Below are positions 49,930 to 62,411 of a stretch of DNA of 64,000 nucleotides, one piece after another. Made by a program: the position numbers and the translations under genes. Source of the stretch: Apiospora phragmitis. Lineage: Eukaryota > Ascomycota > Sordariomycetes > Amphisphaeriales > Apiosporaceae. The notes under the pieces are model-generated. The model was not told the origin of the DNA. It worked only from the letters and a program-made list of their open reading frames with translations, and did no database searches. Where the stretch lies: contig JAQQWL010000002.1 of assembly GCA_038363925.1 (NCBI GenBank), positions 3,534,001-3,598,000 on the forward strand, written 5' to 3'. Positions within the stretch are counted from its first letter, which is position 1. Each line of letters begins with the position of its first letter.

Positions 49930-50490
49930 CTGTTTGGCAAGGAGTTCAGGCTGTACACAACATAGTTGTATGTATACATTGCTCTTTCTACACTTTCTTT
50001 CTTTGGACAGGCCCCCCAGAGACCGGATGCCTCATTTACAGCAAGCCATTCAAGCTGTACACACAACAGTTGTATGGATGGATATACATGTTATTATTTT
50101 TTGGACAGGCCTCTCCGACAAGGGACAGAGGCATCCTTCGCAGCAAGGAATTCATGTTGGTTGGATCGAGATCAGGGCCAGGGGAAGGTCTCACCCATCT
50201 GGTCCACCAAGCGGGACACAACTGTACGGATAAACATTTTCATCTTTGGACGGCCGCCCGTTAGAGAACAGGCGCCGTATTGACAGTGCTGGAGGAATTT
50301 ATGTCGATGGAATCGACATGCAGGCCCAGGGAAGGTCTCGCAAAGTCCAGCATGATTAACACAACTGTACGGATACATGAGCCATCAAGAATAGTGGCCT
50401 CATTCACAGCAAGGAATTCAATTTGATGCAAATTTCGATGGAATCGAGATGCAGGATTGGGGAAGGGCCTCACACAATACCATCAAGTCT
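49930..50490. repeat. Degenerate tandem repeat, about four units of 100-150 bp
   Basis: Recurring blocks appear in the same order. They are TTTGGACAGGCC (near 50000, 50099 and, as TTTGGACGGCC, 50245), CTCATT(T/C)ACAGCAAG (near 50031 and 50400; a related CGCAGCAAGGAATTCA at 50138), GGAATTCA (50144, 50412), ATCGAGAT/ATCGACAT, GGGAAGGTCTC (50180, 50327; GGGAAGGGCCTC at 50460), and ACACAACTGTACGGATA (50216, 50361; diverged ACAACAGTTGTATGGAT near 50062). Spacing is irregular and copies are diverged. Confidence 0.65.
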
Positions 50491-51247
50491 GGGCACATCA
50501 TGAAGTTTTAGAAGAAGAATGATATAATTAGAACCGGCCCCCTTCGCAAAAGGCATGGTATATATGGTATTCATGTCAATTACGAATCACACGAGCCAGA
50601 TGACAACACAGAACCGTCGCTCTCCATTGAACTGACTGTGCGCCATGCATCCATGCATCCATCCCCCCATCTGAAATTCACGTGGCAGACCAACGACACA
50701 GCACAGCCATTATCAGCGAAAACAATGCTCGGGCTCCCTGCCAGCCACAAATATATGCAAATCCATGTGTGACCGAGTAACCCGTCGCCCCCAAGTAGAC
50801 GCAATGCCTATGATTTCCCAATCGTGAAATAACAAATCCACAGGCGGGTTACCCTTCCAGAAGACCAACCAATATACCTGTCCTAGCCTAGCCCTTTAGC
50901 CCCTGGAAGGACCTCCCAAATGTCCTGTGTCTAAAGACCCCCCTTTCCAAGAAGAATCCGTTGTAGAATTATACATACAGGCACGCCATCTATGACCATG
51001 AAATCGCCCCCGACTCCTTTGTGGACAATTCGCATCAAAATCCGGCCGAGTCTCTATAATAAGACCAATGCCTCGCGTGTAAAGGCAGAAGCCTCTCATT
51101 TTTGGAGGCATATTTTGACAGAAAACGCCATGAAGATGCAGCAATGCTCGGCTTTGTTTGGTTTGATGCAGTGGAAGCAGGAGTGAAAGTAATAAACCGA
51201 AAAGAAAGAAGGGAGAAAAAGGAATCGAAGAAGAGGGTATCAGGGGT

Positions 51248-54200
51248 TTAAAAATATTTCGACATGGCAGTGCTCAAGTCGGCGAAGTCGACAGGTTTTG
51301 TGATGTAGTCGCTAAAGCCGGCCGCCACACATTTCTCCTGGACGTCCGACATGACGTTTGCCGATAAAGCGATGATGGGGAGTTTGGCGTGTTTCCCTTC
51401 CCTTTCCCCACACGCGGATCTCGCGGCAGGCTTGATAGCCATCTTTCCGCGGCATGTGTAGATCACACTGTAGTTGAACCGTTAGTAAAAGGCCGGGCTC
51501 CAAGGCAGGCAGGCAATGCAATTTGGTTTACTTACCAGAATAAGTGAGTAGAAGCCGGGAGGGTGGGAGAAAACGGCTTCCGTACACTCGACACCGTCGG
51601 CAGCTATCTCTGCCACGATGCCAACCTTCTTCAGATACCGGACGAGCACCTTTTGGTTCACAGGGTTATCCTCGACAAGAAGGACTTTGTACCCCTTGTT
51701 GCCAATGCGCTTTTCAACGTCGAGGAGATTCTGTTTCTGCGTTTCGACCATTTGGAGGGCGCTTGACCGGTTTCTGTCAATGCTGAGATCTCGCGATTTC
51801 GCGGGATCGAACACTGCAGCGAACCGAGAGGGCTTGACGGGTTTATATACGAACGAGACCTTGTGATCCGCCACAAGTTTCTGGTGGCCAGAGTCGGAAA
51901 TGAGCTTCAGCACCGTCTGGCGCTGCATCGAATCGGTTAAAACCAAGATAGATGTCGTGTCGGCCGCAGTCGCCATTATCTTGCCGATGAAGGCGATGAT
52001 TTCCTCTGGAGAGCCAAGGTTGAGGACAATATGTGTGAAGATGACCGCCTCTTCGCCGCTGATCAATCTTTGCGCCTCTTGAACAGTAGCCAATGCTGTA
52101 ATTTGATGAGGGATGTCCTTGGGAAGCGTCATCTCAATGTGTTTAGCCGTTGCTTCTCGGCTGTAGGTTTGTGGACAGACAATGAGGATGGAATACATCG
52201 GGGGCGGAACTGGTCTATAGGGCCACCAAGGTTGGTAATGCCAGGCGTTGGTGAACCGCTTGGTGACAACCGCCCCGAAGGCATCTCCAATTTCATCTGC
52301 GACAGGTCTTGCCCGCTGGCTTTGGCAGCCTCACTAAAGTGAGTTAAGCCCACGTTAACCGATGATACCGATGACCTGGCAGTTGCCTGAGAGGGCACCG
52401 ATTTGACCGAAGGGTCCGAACTCGCCGATGAGCCAAGTGTGGGAGACCTCACAGCGACCTCGGAACCAGGACTAGAAGTTGCCTGAGAATCGGCTGCTAC
52501 TTTGTCAAGCACCAGTGGCCGCACCGTCCGCGTGCTACTATCTTCGGATGGCGGCGCTGCCGTCTCTGTTGGCGGTGTAACGACGACATCTGGATGATCT
52601 GTGTCGGTAGGCAGACCAAACCGCGCCGAGAACGTGAAGGTGGAACCTTTACCAGGTTCGGCGGTGCCATGCATCTTGCCCCCATGAAGTTCAACGAGCT
52701 GCCTGGAAATGACAAGGCCAAGCCCGCTGCCACCGTGTTGACGAGTGCTGCTGCCATCGATTTGGCTGAAGGGCTTGAAGATGAGCTCCGCTTCCTCCTT
52801 GGTAAATCCACGACCCGTGTCGATGATGGAGAACTCGAGCACGATCTCCGCGTCGCCCAAGTCTGGTTCGCGGTCAACAAGGACCTTGCAGCGACTGAAG
52901 ACCTCCCCTTGAGCGGTGAATTTTATTGCATTGCCGATGACGTTGAGGAGCACCTGGCGGATGCGGACCTTGTCGCCCTTGACCCAGAATGGGACGTCCT
53001 CCTCGACCACATAATTCAGTTCCAGTCTCTTTGCGATTGCCATTGTAGAGACCAGTTCATTAACATCTTCAATCAGTGACCGCGTGTGGAACCACTCAAA
53101 GTTAAGCTTCATCATACCCGCGTCCACCTTGGAGAGATCGAGGATATCGTTGATAATCATGAGCAGACTGTTTGCGCTCGTCTGGATCGTATTGGTATAG
53201 TCCCTTTGCTCTTCGTTGAGCACCGTATCTTGTAAGAAACTGACCATCCCAGAGATACCGATCAGGGGTGTGCGTATCTCATGTGACATGTTGCTAAGGA
53301 ATCGGCTCTTGGACTCCATCGCCTCCTTCAGCTTCTCTTCAAGAAGCTTATGATCGTTGATATCGGTTGCCGATCCGAAATATGAACTCTCACCAGTGCC
53401 GAAGTCGATGGTATCAATCTCCACGCACCTGATAAGATGCCACCGGTATTCCCCTGATTTGGACCTTAACCGCAACTCGGCGGTGTAAGAAAGCCGATCA
53501 GTACTATCAGTGGCCACCTTCACGATGCCCTGCTTCTTTGCGAGCTCCCCGAGTCGACCTGCAGGTAAATCGTGCGTGGAACTGCTGCTTGAGCTCGTGT
53601 TACGAGACAAAGTTCCGGGTCTACCCTGTTTGGTAGGTGTAGACGAGAACTTCTCGGTTGGTATCCTACACTTGGCCAAGTCGTCCGGGTGGACATAGTC
53701 CATAAAACCGACTCCCATGGCGTCGTCGAAACCTTGGCCGGTATAAGACAGCCACTGCTGATTGGCAAACGTGATACCATCCTCCTCGGTAGCGGTGAAA
53801 ATAATCTGAGGTATCAGGTTGGCTAACAGCCGATGCTTAGCCTCTGAGGCTTCGACTTCCTCCTGACGAGCGGCTCTTAGTTCCGCGATCTTCTGGTCGT
53901 GGATATCCATATAAGAGCCGATATACTGGATAATCGTGCCCCTCTTGTCTTTTGAAGCAACGGCACGAGCTTGGTGCCATCGGTAAACGCCGTCGAACCG
54001 ACGGATCCGGACAGTATGGGCAAACGGATCCCCGGTCCGTAGAGCGGTGGTCCACTGCTGCAAATACATATCGCGATCTTCGGGATGAAGACTACCCCAT
54101 GGGTCCATAACGAGGTCCGCGATGGTTTGCCCACGATATGTGAGATATTTGCTGTTCACCCACATGATTTCTCCATTATCAGGCATGGCAACGAATACAT

Positions 54201-57200
54201 GTGCAGGCAGAGAGTCCAGCATAAGCCCCTTCAGTCTGTCGGTTGGGGGAAGCATGCTGACTTGTGCAGTTGTGATGGTGTTTTGGCGTTGTAGCGATGG
54301 TGTTGCCACCGAAGGGGTTTGAACCATAGCCCCTGAGGGCAGGGACTGGAAAGTGGAGGAGAACTCAGCCCCATATGAATGCAGCCTCGTGTGTTTGTGT
54401 CCAGTTTGATCCGACAGACTCTGCGCCGCGATCTGCTTGACCAACTCATCGGTGTCTTTCTGGACTCCACGTGAATCCTGCCTTGCCGTATCGTTCGATG
54501 ACGCAGCTTTCTTCTTTCGCACGCTCTGCAACGTTTCTTCGGCACGACTAACACTCTGGCCGCCGGCGTCACTCTCTGTGGAAAGCGCATCTGGTTTCAA
54601 ACTTCTCCAGCTACTTGAACGACCCAGTGCTGCTAGAGAAAGCTCCATGGGGCTTCTATTAGATCGACCACTCTGAGCAGATACATTCTCTGCAGGTGCA
54701 GTTGATTTCGATGCAGACGCAAAGTAGCCGTCTCCAACGTAGTTCCCTGGGCTTGTACCAGTGGTGCGCCTCTCGACAACGAGACCAAAAGACGTAGGGT
54801 CCCAGTTAGGTGTGCCACCAGGAGAACCAGCGGCACTGCGAGATGGGCCTGAATCGCTAGGGCTTGTCATACTTCCCGTAATCGATCGCTGGGAAGAATC
54901 CTCAAAAGGTGGCCACGGCATGTGCGCAAAGAGTAATGGATCTGCGATTGGTCGTCCATCTGGTCCAAGAGCCCCAAATCCAGAAGTGGTAGGTCGCTTG
55001 CGGTGAACACCTGCAAGCTCGGTTTCAAGATTCGAGTAATGACGACTAAGGGAGAATGACGTGGCTAAGTGAGGAGCAAGATGTTCTAGGGAGTAGCGAA
55101 GGTTGGACGGGTACGGTATCACTGGAGTCAGGATTGACAGGATCGCGATCGGACTATGTTGGTCCTTCTTCCGTGACTCTGCCGAAGAAGGTCGTTCGGC
55201 AGAAGTATTGCTTTCTGCACTAGGATCGTGGCGGTTGCGAAGCCCCCCTTTTTGCTCTAGAGCGGCAGGATCTAGTTTGAATGTTTGTTGGGCTGGCTTA
55301 GAGAGAAGTATATGCTTGAGGGGGATATGAAGAACGGTCCAGGCGTTATCAACGCCTATTGTTTCAGGGGCTTGGATGTTTGTGTAGTCATGGGGACTCG
55401 GGCCAGGGTTGAAAGATTCTTCATCCACCGTAGCATCTGTGAAGAAGGGGTTTCGGAGGGATCAGCACGAACGGCCGGCGAAGGAGCAGGTGACTGCGAC
55501 CAAGGAGACGGAGGAGTCTGTTCGTATTCTTCATACTTCGGTGTTGGTGGTCGCGGCTCGTCATCAATGTCTAGGACCGACATGACATTGGAAATCTTGG
55601 ACTTCTCTCGTGTCATCGGTTTCCCAATTCGACTTCCCACCCTTGGGTTAGTGGCGTTACCAAGAAGAGAAGATAATTTGCTAGAAGAACTAGCTCTTGT
55701 TGGCTTTTTGGGCTTCTTCTTCTCTTCGACAGGTGCCCTCTTTTCTTGTGTTGAGTCTTCCGTGATAGGATCAAGGTACGGGTAACTGCGGGTAAGAGCG
55801 ATGACTTTGCCTCTCTCAATTACCCTTTGAATGCCGTTATGATCAATCAGAGGATCAGCCTCCAGATCAAGCCCTTGCAGTACTGGCAACACGCGCCCCT
55901 TAACCTCTGGGCGGACCGCGAGAGGTGCCTCCCAAACCGGCATGCCAGATGGTTGCTGCTCCTCAACAGCATCATGCTCGTCAAGTGCCTCTTTGTTAAG
56001 TTGTGGCCGAGGGGAAGTCGGAGAAGCCCGTTTAGGAGCAGGATAATAACTTTTACTGCGGGGCAATGCTGTCGGTCTGAGGGGCGTCTGGCCTGCACTT
56101 CCAGAAGGCTGGCCTTGACGGGTATCTCGTTTATCTTCGTAGGAGGTGAAGGAATGGCGACTCAACAGTCCCGGACGCGCCTGTCTCTCCGCTCGTGAAT
56201 GGAGGTCGGCAATCGAGGCCAGTTCAGACACGTCATCCCTACTGCTCGGTACCATGCTGCTGCCTCGGCCCATATATCCCATACTATACCCATCTTCTCC
56301 AAGATTGTTGTATGTCGCCTTCTGACCCCAAGGCACATTCTCCAGGTCTGTTGAATCGGCTGGGATGGATAGCGTCATCCTCTCGGCCTTGAAGTGCTCT
56401 TTCATTATTTGGACAACAGCACTCCACCAAGCGTCCAAGCCCGGCTCCGCTGTAAGCATTAGAGCTAGATCATACAGATTCGGCGTCAGAAAGTCGAAGT
56501 TATCTTGTACGATCGGAGTTGCACCGTATGGTTGGAAGGTCATAGCTGAAGCAGGCGTTGACGGGTCAGACCGTACTTGATCATGCATTGGAAAATTGTC
56601 GAACTGATCCCCTGCCGCATTGAGTATGCTCGACTGGCCACTGAAGGCTCGATGCAGTGCTGACGGAACATAGTTAGGCGTTGCCATCCTAGGAAACGGA
56701 TAAGACGGCGTTCGAGCTGCCAGCCCAGGTGTATAGGCAGGGGTCGTGCCGCCCCGAACGGTCTTATTCGACTCGGTGGATGCTGTTGGCAGATCCGAGC
56801 TGGAAGTAGATCCTGGGGTCGGAGAAATTGACATCTCACGTATTGGCGAGGGACGTTTCGTCTCCAAGTGGGCAAGATGGGGACTCCGGGCCAGCAGCTC
56901 GCGCCGCTCCAAGTCCCGTGCAAGACGTTCTCGATACTGGTTAATGATAGACCGGGAGTCTATAACTTCGGGAGAACCAGTCGCAATGCTGACCTCCTTC
57001 CCTTTCTTCTTCTTCCCTTCATCCGGAGACGGAAGTCCGTCTGCTAGCAAGTTATTCCCGCCAAGCATATCATCTGTGTCGGCTCTCGAGTCGGGTGTCT
57101 CCTGGCCTTCTCTTGCGTTTGGCCCACCGCCACGCAAATGAAAACCGGCGCCGTCGCTCGCCCTTTCAGAATCCGCCGTACATTCGGAGCCGTCTGTCGT

Positions 57201-57404
57201 CGTGAATGACTGCCTGCGCGGACTTAACATGACGGGTTCCTGGAGAAGATCATGCCCAGCTGCTAGATGCGAACTCTGAGTAGCCGACGGCTCGGCCTCG
57301 AGTTCCACATTTTTTTGCGAGACGTCGCTATTTACAGTATTGTCGTGACCGGCATCAAGCGCATTATTAGGCTGTTCGGTCAAGTTAGAGGTTGGCATTG
57401 GCAT
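51248..57404 (-). CDS. Hybrid histidine kinase (GAF - PAS - PAS - HisKA - HATPase - REC)
   Basis: Two-component sensor: autophosphorylates on His, then passes phosphate to its own receiver Asp and on to an Hpt protein. Exons are 51536..57404 and 51248..51467, about 2029 aa once three single-base indels are corrected. After a disordered N-terminus there is a GAF-like region (LYDLALMLTAEPGLDAWW near 300, resuming at GRVLPVLQGLD near 500 after a long insert). PAS1 (LDSLPAHVFVAMPDNGEI) and PAS2 (IPQIIFTATEEDGITFAN) follow. The H-box SNMSHEIRTPL has its phospho-His codon at 53281-53283. N, G1, F and G2 boxes follow (NVIGNAIKFT, DTGRGF, FKPFSQID, GGSGLGL). The receiver has LLVEDNPVNQ, the phospho-Asp in CDLHMPRKDG (codon 51462-51464, just after the 68-nt intron) and the Lys in YITKPVDF. 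No transmembrane helix was seen, so it is probably cytosolic. The frame breaks are at 55447-55450, 52200-52204 and 51406-51409. The exact kinase group is not resolved. Confidence 0.94.
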
Positions 57405-60400
57405 TCCTCAAGTAGAAGCGCGCCCATGCACTTCGAGGACAGCGATAGGGATGCCGCATTCGCTATTAGTAAGATAGGAGTTTTTCAAGGAGTCCGCCGG
57501 GTGTCTACGCCGTAATCATGGCCAGTATTTGGCGGTGATGTCGAATGGCAAGATTCGAGGAAGGGTTTTGAGTAGATTGTATGCGGCTTCGAAAAATAGA
57601 CCTTAGTTGGTTGGTTGTATGGAAGATGGCGGCGTGAGATAGTCGGTTGCGTCGACGTCAAAAGCGAATGGAAGAGTGTGCGGTAGTAGTTGAGCGTAGG
57701 TGGGTGTGTGTGCAGTTGCAGTGCAGCGTGTGTTGTGGTCGTTTCGTGGTTCAGGTTCGTTTCCGAATGACGTAGCCAGGCTTCTGATCTTTCTTTGGCA
57801 GGCAGCCCCCGGAAAAGAATTCAGTGCTACAGGCTGTACGTTACACGGGAGGCCACTTTTTTTCTGGTCAGGACGGAAACCGAGTCGTGTGCGGATGGAA
57901 AGACAATGCGTGCATCAAGTACCTACATTGTACGCCGAGAGGGGGACTGGCTACAGGGCAGCTAAGAAAAACAAGATCCCAAATCCGCATCAAGTAAATG
58001 GTAATTGAGACGGGGGCGAGGGTTACCTGTCAAGAAGATGCGAAAACAAGAACAGCTTCATGCTCTACTACCGACTTCTGCCAGGTACTTACTTACGTTA
58101 CCCGCTTACTCTTTTGGTTTCGGGTTACTCGCGATCAGGCCCGTCGCTACGGGCTAATCCTTTCCCCATCCACTAACCACACCTGTGTAATTGCATGTAC
58201 CCAGGGGAGGATGGCATGTATCTATCTACATACCTACTCCGATGCATCCCGTCTAAATTGGGGGGTTACAGATCTGGGTTCATGTCGATGTCATCGAGCC
58301 TCCTACCTATTCACCCTGCATTCGGAGAAAGCCTAGCCTCATGCAGATGGGCTTCTCTCGTCGTCGTCGGTCTGGTGCTGTTGTTCACCGCATTCCTTTC
58401 GTTTCGAGGACGAAGAAGTCGACAGTCTACTCCCCCTCAAGTCCTTCCATCGGCCTTGCTTGTGGGCATGGCTGACCGTCCATGTTGCATACCTATTCTG
58501 GTCGCTAGGGGTCAGCCACTAGCCTGCCATGCGATCCGGAAATACCTTGGATTTGCTGCGCTACCTGCTACCACGGGGCCAGCCAGGCATTATCACCCCA
58601 TTCTATTGATATTTCCAACAGGTCCGTGTCTGGACGCAGACAGTTTGTAGGTTATGCTGGCAGGATATGGACGGCACCAACGAACGTTCGGTTTTAGCAC
58701 AATACCGGATCACGATAGACACCAGCCAATCTGGCCTCGGCTCCAAGGCTCGGGAAGTTTTTCAGTATCGCCTCTTTCGTTAACAGGACACATTGTCCCC
58801 TGATGAGCCTAACGACCTAACCTTAGGAGATCTTTGAGGGCGGGATGCGGCGGCTCGCTAACAACCGCACGTACTGAGGTATGTACTTCATGCTCCATGG
58901 AGGACCAACATGTCATTGGTGAATTAACGAACGATGCAATCTTGGTCGTCCTGAGGCTTGCTGTCCTCGCTAGGCTGTCTGCAAACGGTCGGTCGCAGTC
59001 ACGAATGGCAGCGGCCGTGCTGGGTTCGAAATTTTACAGTTGAGCTCAGCCGCCCTTGCCACGCTCGCTCCGTGCTCTGCACTGCTGACTGCAACCACCT
59101 GCAGTCTGAAAGGTCCGATGAGGCGGCACTTTACAGGGCTCTCTGCTCTTCGGTTACTGCCCAAAGGCCCCTGATGTAACGGCGACAACGCTCCTCATCG
59201 TAAGAAAAGACCCTGGAGTTTATTTTATTTATCTTCGTCTCATGCACCGATGTTGCTTCAACATGGTCCCCGATCCCTGAGCCCCATCATCTAACGGTGA
59301 ACTGGGATGGACCCGAACGATATCGACCCTGACAAACTTCCTGGCAGTTCATCCTTTTTCTTCAGTCGACGCATCTCGTGTTTCTCTCCCCCATATTCCA
59401 AGTTTTTCCTTTTCAAGCATGAGCCAGCGACCAAGGCCCTTCAAGAAAGCAGGACCCCGTTCTCCCTAGTCAATTGGGACGACACGACGATGGTGATCAA
59501 GTTGGATCTTCTTATGCGGATACCACGGCAACGCTGCCACAGCCCGCCCACTTGAGAGATCTTCTAGAAGGATAGCACCGCTCGAGTAGGCTGCTCTCTC
59601 CCTGCGGCGTGACTCAACAGCGTATCCACCCGGGGCAGCCTGACTAGAATGTCCACGAGACTTCGATATTTTAGCACTCGAGTGGTGTCGCCCAATCAGT
59701 CAATAGCCACGATACAAAAAGGGGGGCCGGCGCGTTCCCGAAGGAAAGAATCACCATCCCAGCAGTAAAATGCCAATAAGAACTCGTCGCTTAACACGCC
59801 GTTTTTCTGGCAATTGCTGCGAATGGATAATTTGCCATCGGCGCGGCACGGTTCTATGTTTCCGCTCATCATGGCGCTGCAAGAGAATTGCTTTTTCCTG
59901 CAGTCACTGTACCGATTCGAATCCCGCGCGACCGCTTATGGCATCATGACGTGCATGTCATCTATTATATTTCCCCCGTCTGGTGTAAATGCATTGGCGC
60001 CTGCTTGAGCTACGACTTTGACTATGGTGTTTGGCATATATTGGATGGTGTGTAATAGTACTTGTCCCAAGATCTAAGGTATAGACCACACCGCACGCGA
60101 GTACCGATTGGTCCCGGGCGGCTGGGCTTGTCGCACGATGGATTTCAGGGCCATTCAGGACCATCCATTCCTACTTCACAGTTCATGAATACCACGGATT
60201 TGTCACTTTGTGATTTTAGAGTTCATGATAATGCAACTATAGAGTATTGAGGCTGTTTCGCGACCGAATTCAGGACCTATACCCGGGCGCAATTCAGTCG
60301 GACATAAAGTGCTTATTGCTACTTGGAGCGAGTGCGTGTGTTTCACTTCAGCTCCGTCCGTACCGAAGCGAGGGCATTATTGACTCGCTCGGCCGGTTTG

Positions 60401-62322
60401 TGCAACCCCATTTATCGAACGCATACATACTTGGAAAAGTTCTGTTCGGAAATCCGGTATATCGTATCATTTTTGTTGCGTTGTGTGTTGTATTCCAGTA
60501 GCGCTACTGTTTTTCAAACGCCGAAGAACCTCAAAACCCGAGCCTACACCTGCTTTTCCACAGAGGGAGAAGTTGGCACGCTGGGCATCGCCGCCTTCTT
60601 CTTTGCGCCAACGACACAGCTATGTAGGTTAGTAGGCACGCTAATCGGAGGCTTGTCCCCATCCTCGCGTGAGGGATCCAGTTCTACCAGTTGCGCCAGT
60701 CGCTCCAGAACGGGCTGTTGGTAAGCAGTAAATAGTCTCAAGGTCTAGATTCTGCATTGGGCCCTTCAAGAAATTCGAAACAGCAATAAGATTTCGAGTA
60801 GTGGTATACATGCATTGTCAGTCCCGTGGCTTGTAGACTAACCCCCCTTCCCGTCCAGGAAACCGGAGGACCATCGGAACTGCTCTCCGCAAACATGCAC
60901 GGCTAGTAAACTTACAAAACGCCATTGTGTACGCAAGCTGCGATATTCAGATTCGATAGATCTGTTCGTCATAGGCAATACCACTGACTGTTCGCAGTAA
61001 GAAGGGGTCGGCTCGTGGATGTAGTTAAGGACAAGTGTTTATCTGAAGAGGGGATAGAGCCTTGCGGAGATGGAAGTCCGGCTGTCAATCTGGCCCCTAC
61101 TTCAGCTCCGGTTGCCATTAAAGATGCCGTTCTCTGAAGCTGCTTGAATGGCGGATAGTGCTATCGGCTTTATCCTTGCAAGAGAAACAAGTTGGAGTGT
61201 ATTCCACTGCACTACAGTGTCCTTTTCTTGGTACAGACTCCCACCACCATGGCCGCCGCAGCAATGGTTGCGAACTCATCGTCAGACCCATCGTTGCCTA
61301 TGTTGCCCAAGGAACAGGAGTCCGGCTGATCCATATAGTCCCGATCCTTGCTTCTGGCCTAAAGTCCGCAAACCCTCCCGGGCCAAGACCTTGACGTCAC
61401 CCACCTCAGGTCTACCCCGGGCTACGTGCAAGCGAATCTCATCGTGTGCTATGCGGCCGACTTCCGTCTCGGAGCCCGGTGCAGTGTTCATGGTCGCTGA
61501 ATCCGCAGCCCCTGGGAGATATGAATCCATCAAGTCGTACCTGGCCGGTGCGGACATTCTATCCGACGGGATCTGCGTCGACCTGCCCCATAGCATACCA
61601 CGTTACATGGTGTACCGCAACTTGAAGCTCGCCCGGGCCGAGGCCTTAGATATAACGGGTGAATGGGACGACGGCAACCACGTGGGCTTGGTAGGCGGTA
61701 CACAGTCGGGACATATTGAACATTGACGCCCCTGAGTGGAGAGAAGCACCCGTCACCGCCGACGGGAAACCCCTGGGTGAACTACAGGCTCGGGGGACGA
61801 AGTCCGGGTCTTTTGGGCTTGTGGGGTGGCACCGTAAGAGACAGTAATGAGAGCGGACATAAAGGGGACGGTAATGGCACATGCGCCTGGACATATGCTA
61901 CTATTGGACTGCAAGGACCAAGACATAGTCAATATGTCTCGACTATCTTAATTAAAGTGCATTATCCAAACAAACCTGCAATAAATCCGCAATAGCCAAG
62001 TCTGACGAAAGGCCATCGTACCTTACATCATTGCGCGGTCTACTTCTACATGGTCCCTTTCAGATGGTATCCGTGCTCATCCAAATAAGCTGAGTGGCGG
62101 GGGGTGAATATTGGATGTATTTTTTTGGTTCATTGTTGCTTTGACATTATACGTAAATAATAGATCAACAATTTTAAAGATAGTGAGACGTCATTCTAGG
62201 CGTTGTAATCGATGTACCGAAACGATATTTTGTCATTGCCTAAGCAGGGTCTCCGGCGTCTAGGGTCGGCCCAAAGACAGGATCCATCAAGAAGTCGTCT
62301 TGTCATCCATGAGAAGGATTCC
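57405..62322. other. Intergenic stretch of about 4.9 kb, no supported gene
   Basis: The first few hundred bases are the histidine kinase 5' flank. Short frames further on (up to 192 codons near 61148-61726) have no recognisable domain, though a frame at about 61250-61330 starts with a good caccATGg context. B-box-like words at 59022 and 59916 lack tRNA structure. Confidence 0.4.
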
Positions 62323-62411
62323 CTATTCGGAATCATGAATCTGCAGGTCAAGGTCGTCCACGCCTGTGGCATTTCCAAATCCGCAAGGAAATCAAAGTCC
62401 AGAAGGGGGTC

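Larger units (their letters stand above)
48116..51247. other. Non-coding region between the low-complexity gene and the histidine kinase
   Basis: This holds the T-arm-like array and the degenerate tandem repeat described separately. The remainder (49740-49920 and 50510-51247) shows no supported gene; the last few hundred bases are the 3' flank of the histidine kinase gene. Confidence 0.5.

Noticed and set aside
52197..52260. A 47-nt GTTCAC...CAG intron in the histidine kinase
   Set aside because: It is possible in phase but the donor is poor and the length marginal; one extra base in the G5 run gives DQFRPPMYSILIVCP directly, which I prefer.
55440..55490. A 34-nt intron joining the two parts of the histidine kinase
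   Set aside because: The only donor in the right phase gives an intron too short for fungi; a missing base in the adjacent G4 run restores a smooth frame (ETPFFTDATVDEESF).
61148..61726. 192-codon plus-strand frame, with a faint resemblance near its end to the A8 region of adenylate-forming enzymes
   Set aside because: The similarity is too weak, the rest of the frame is Pro/Arg-rich noise, and no other adenylation motif is present.
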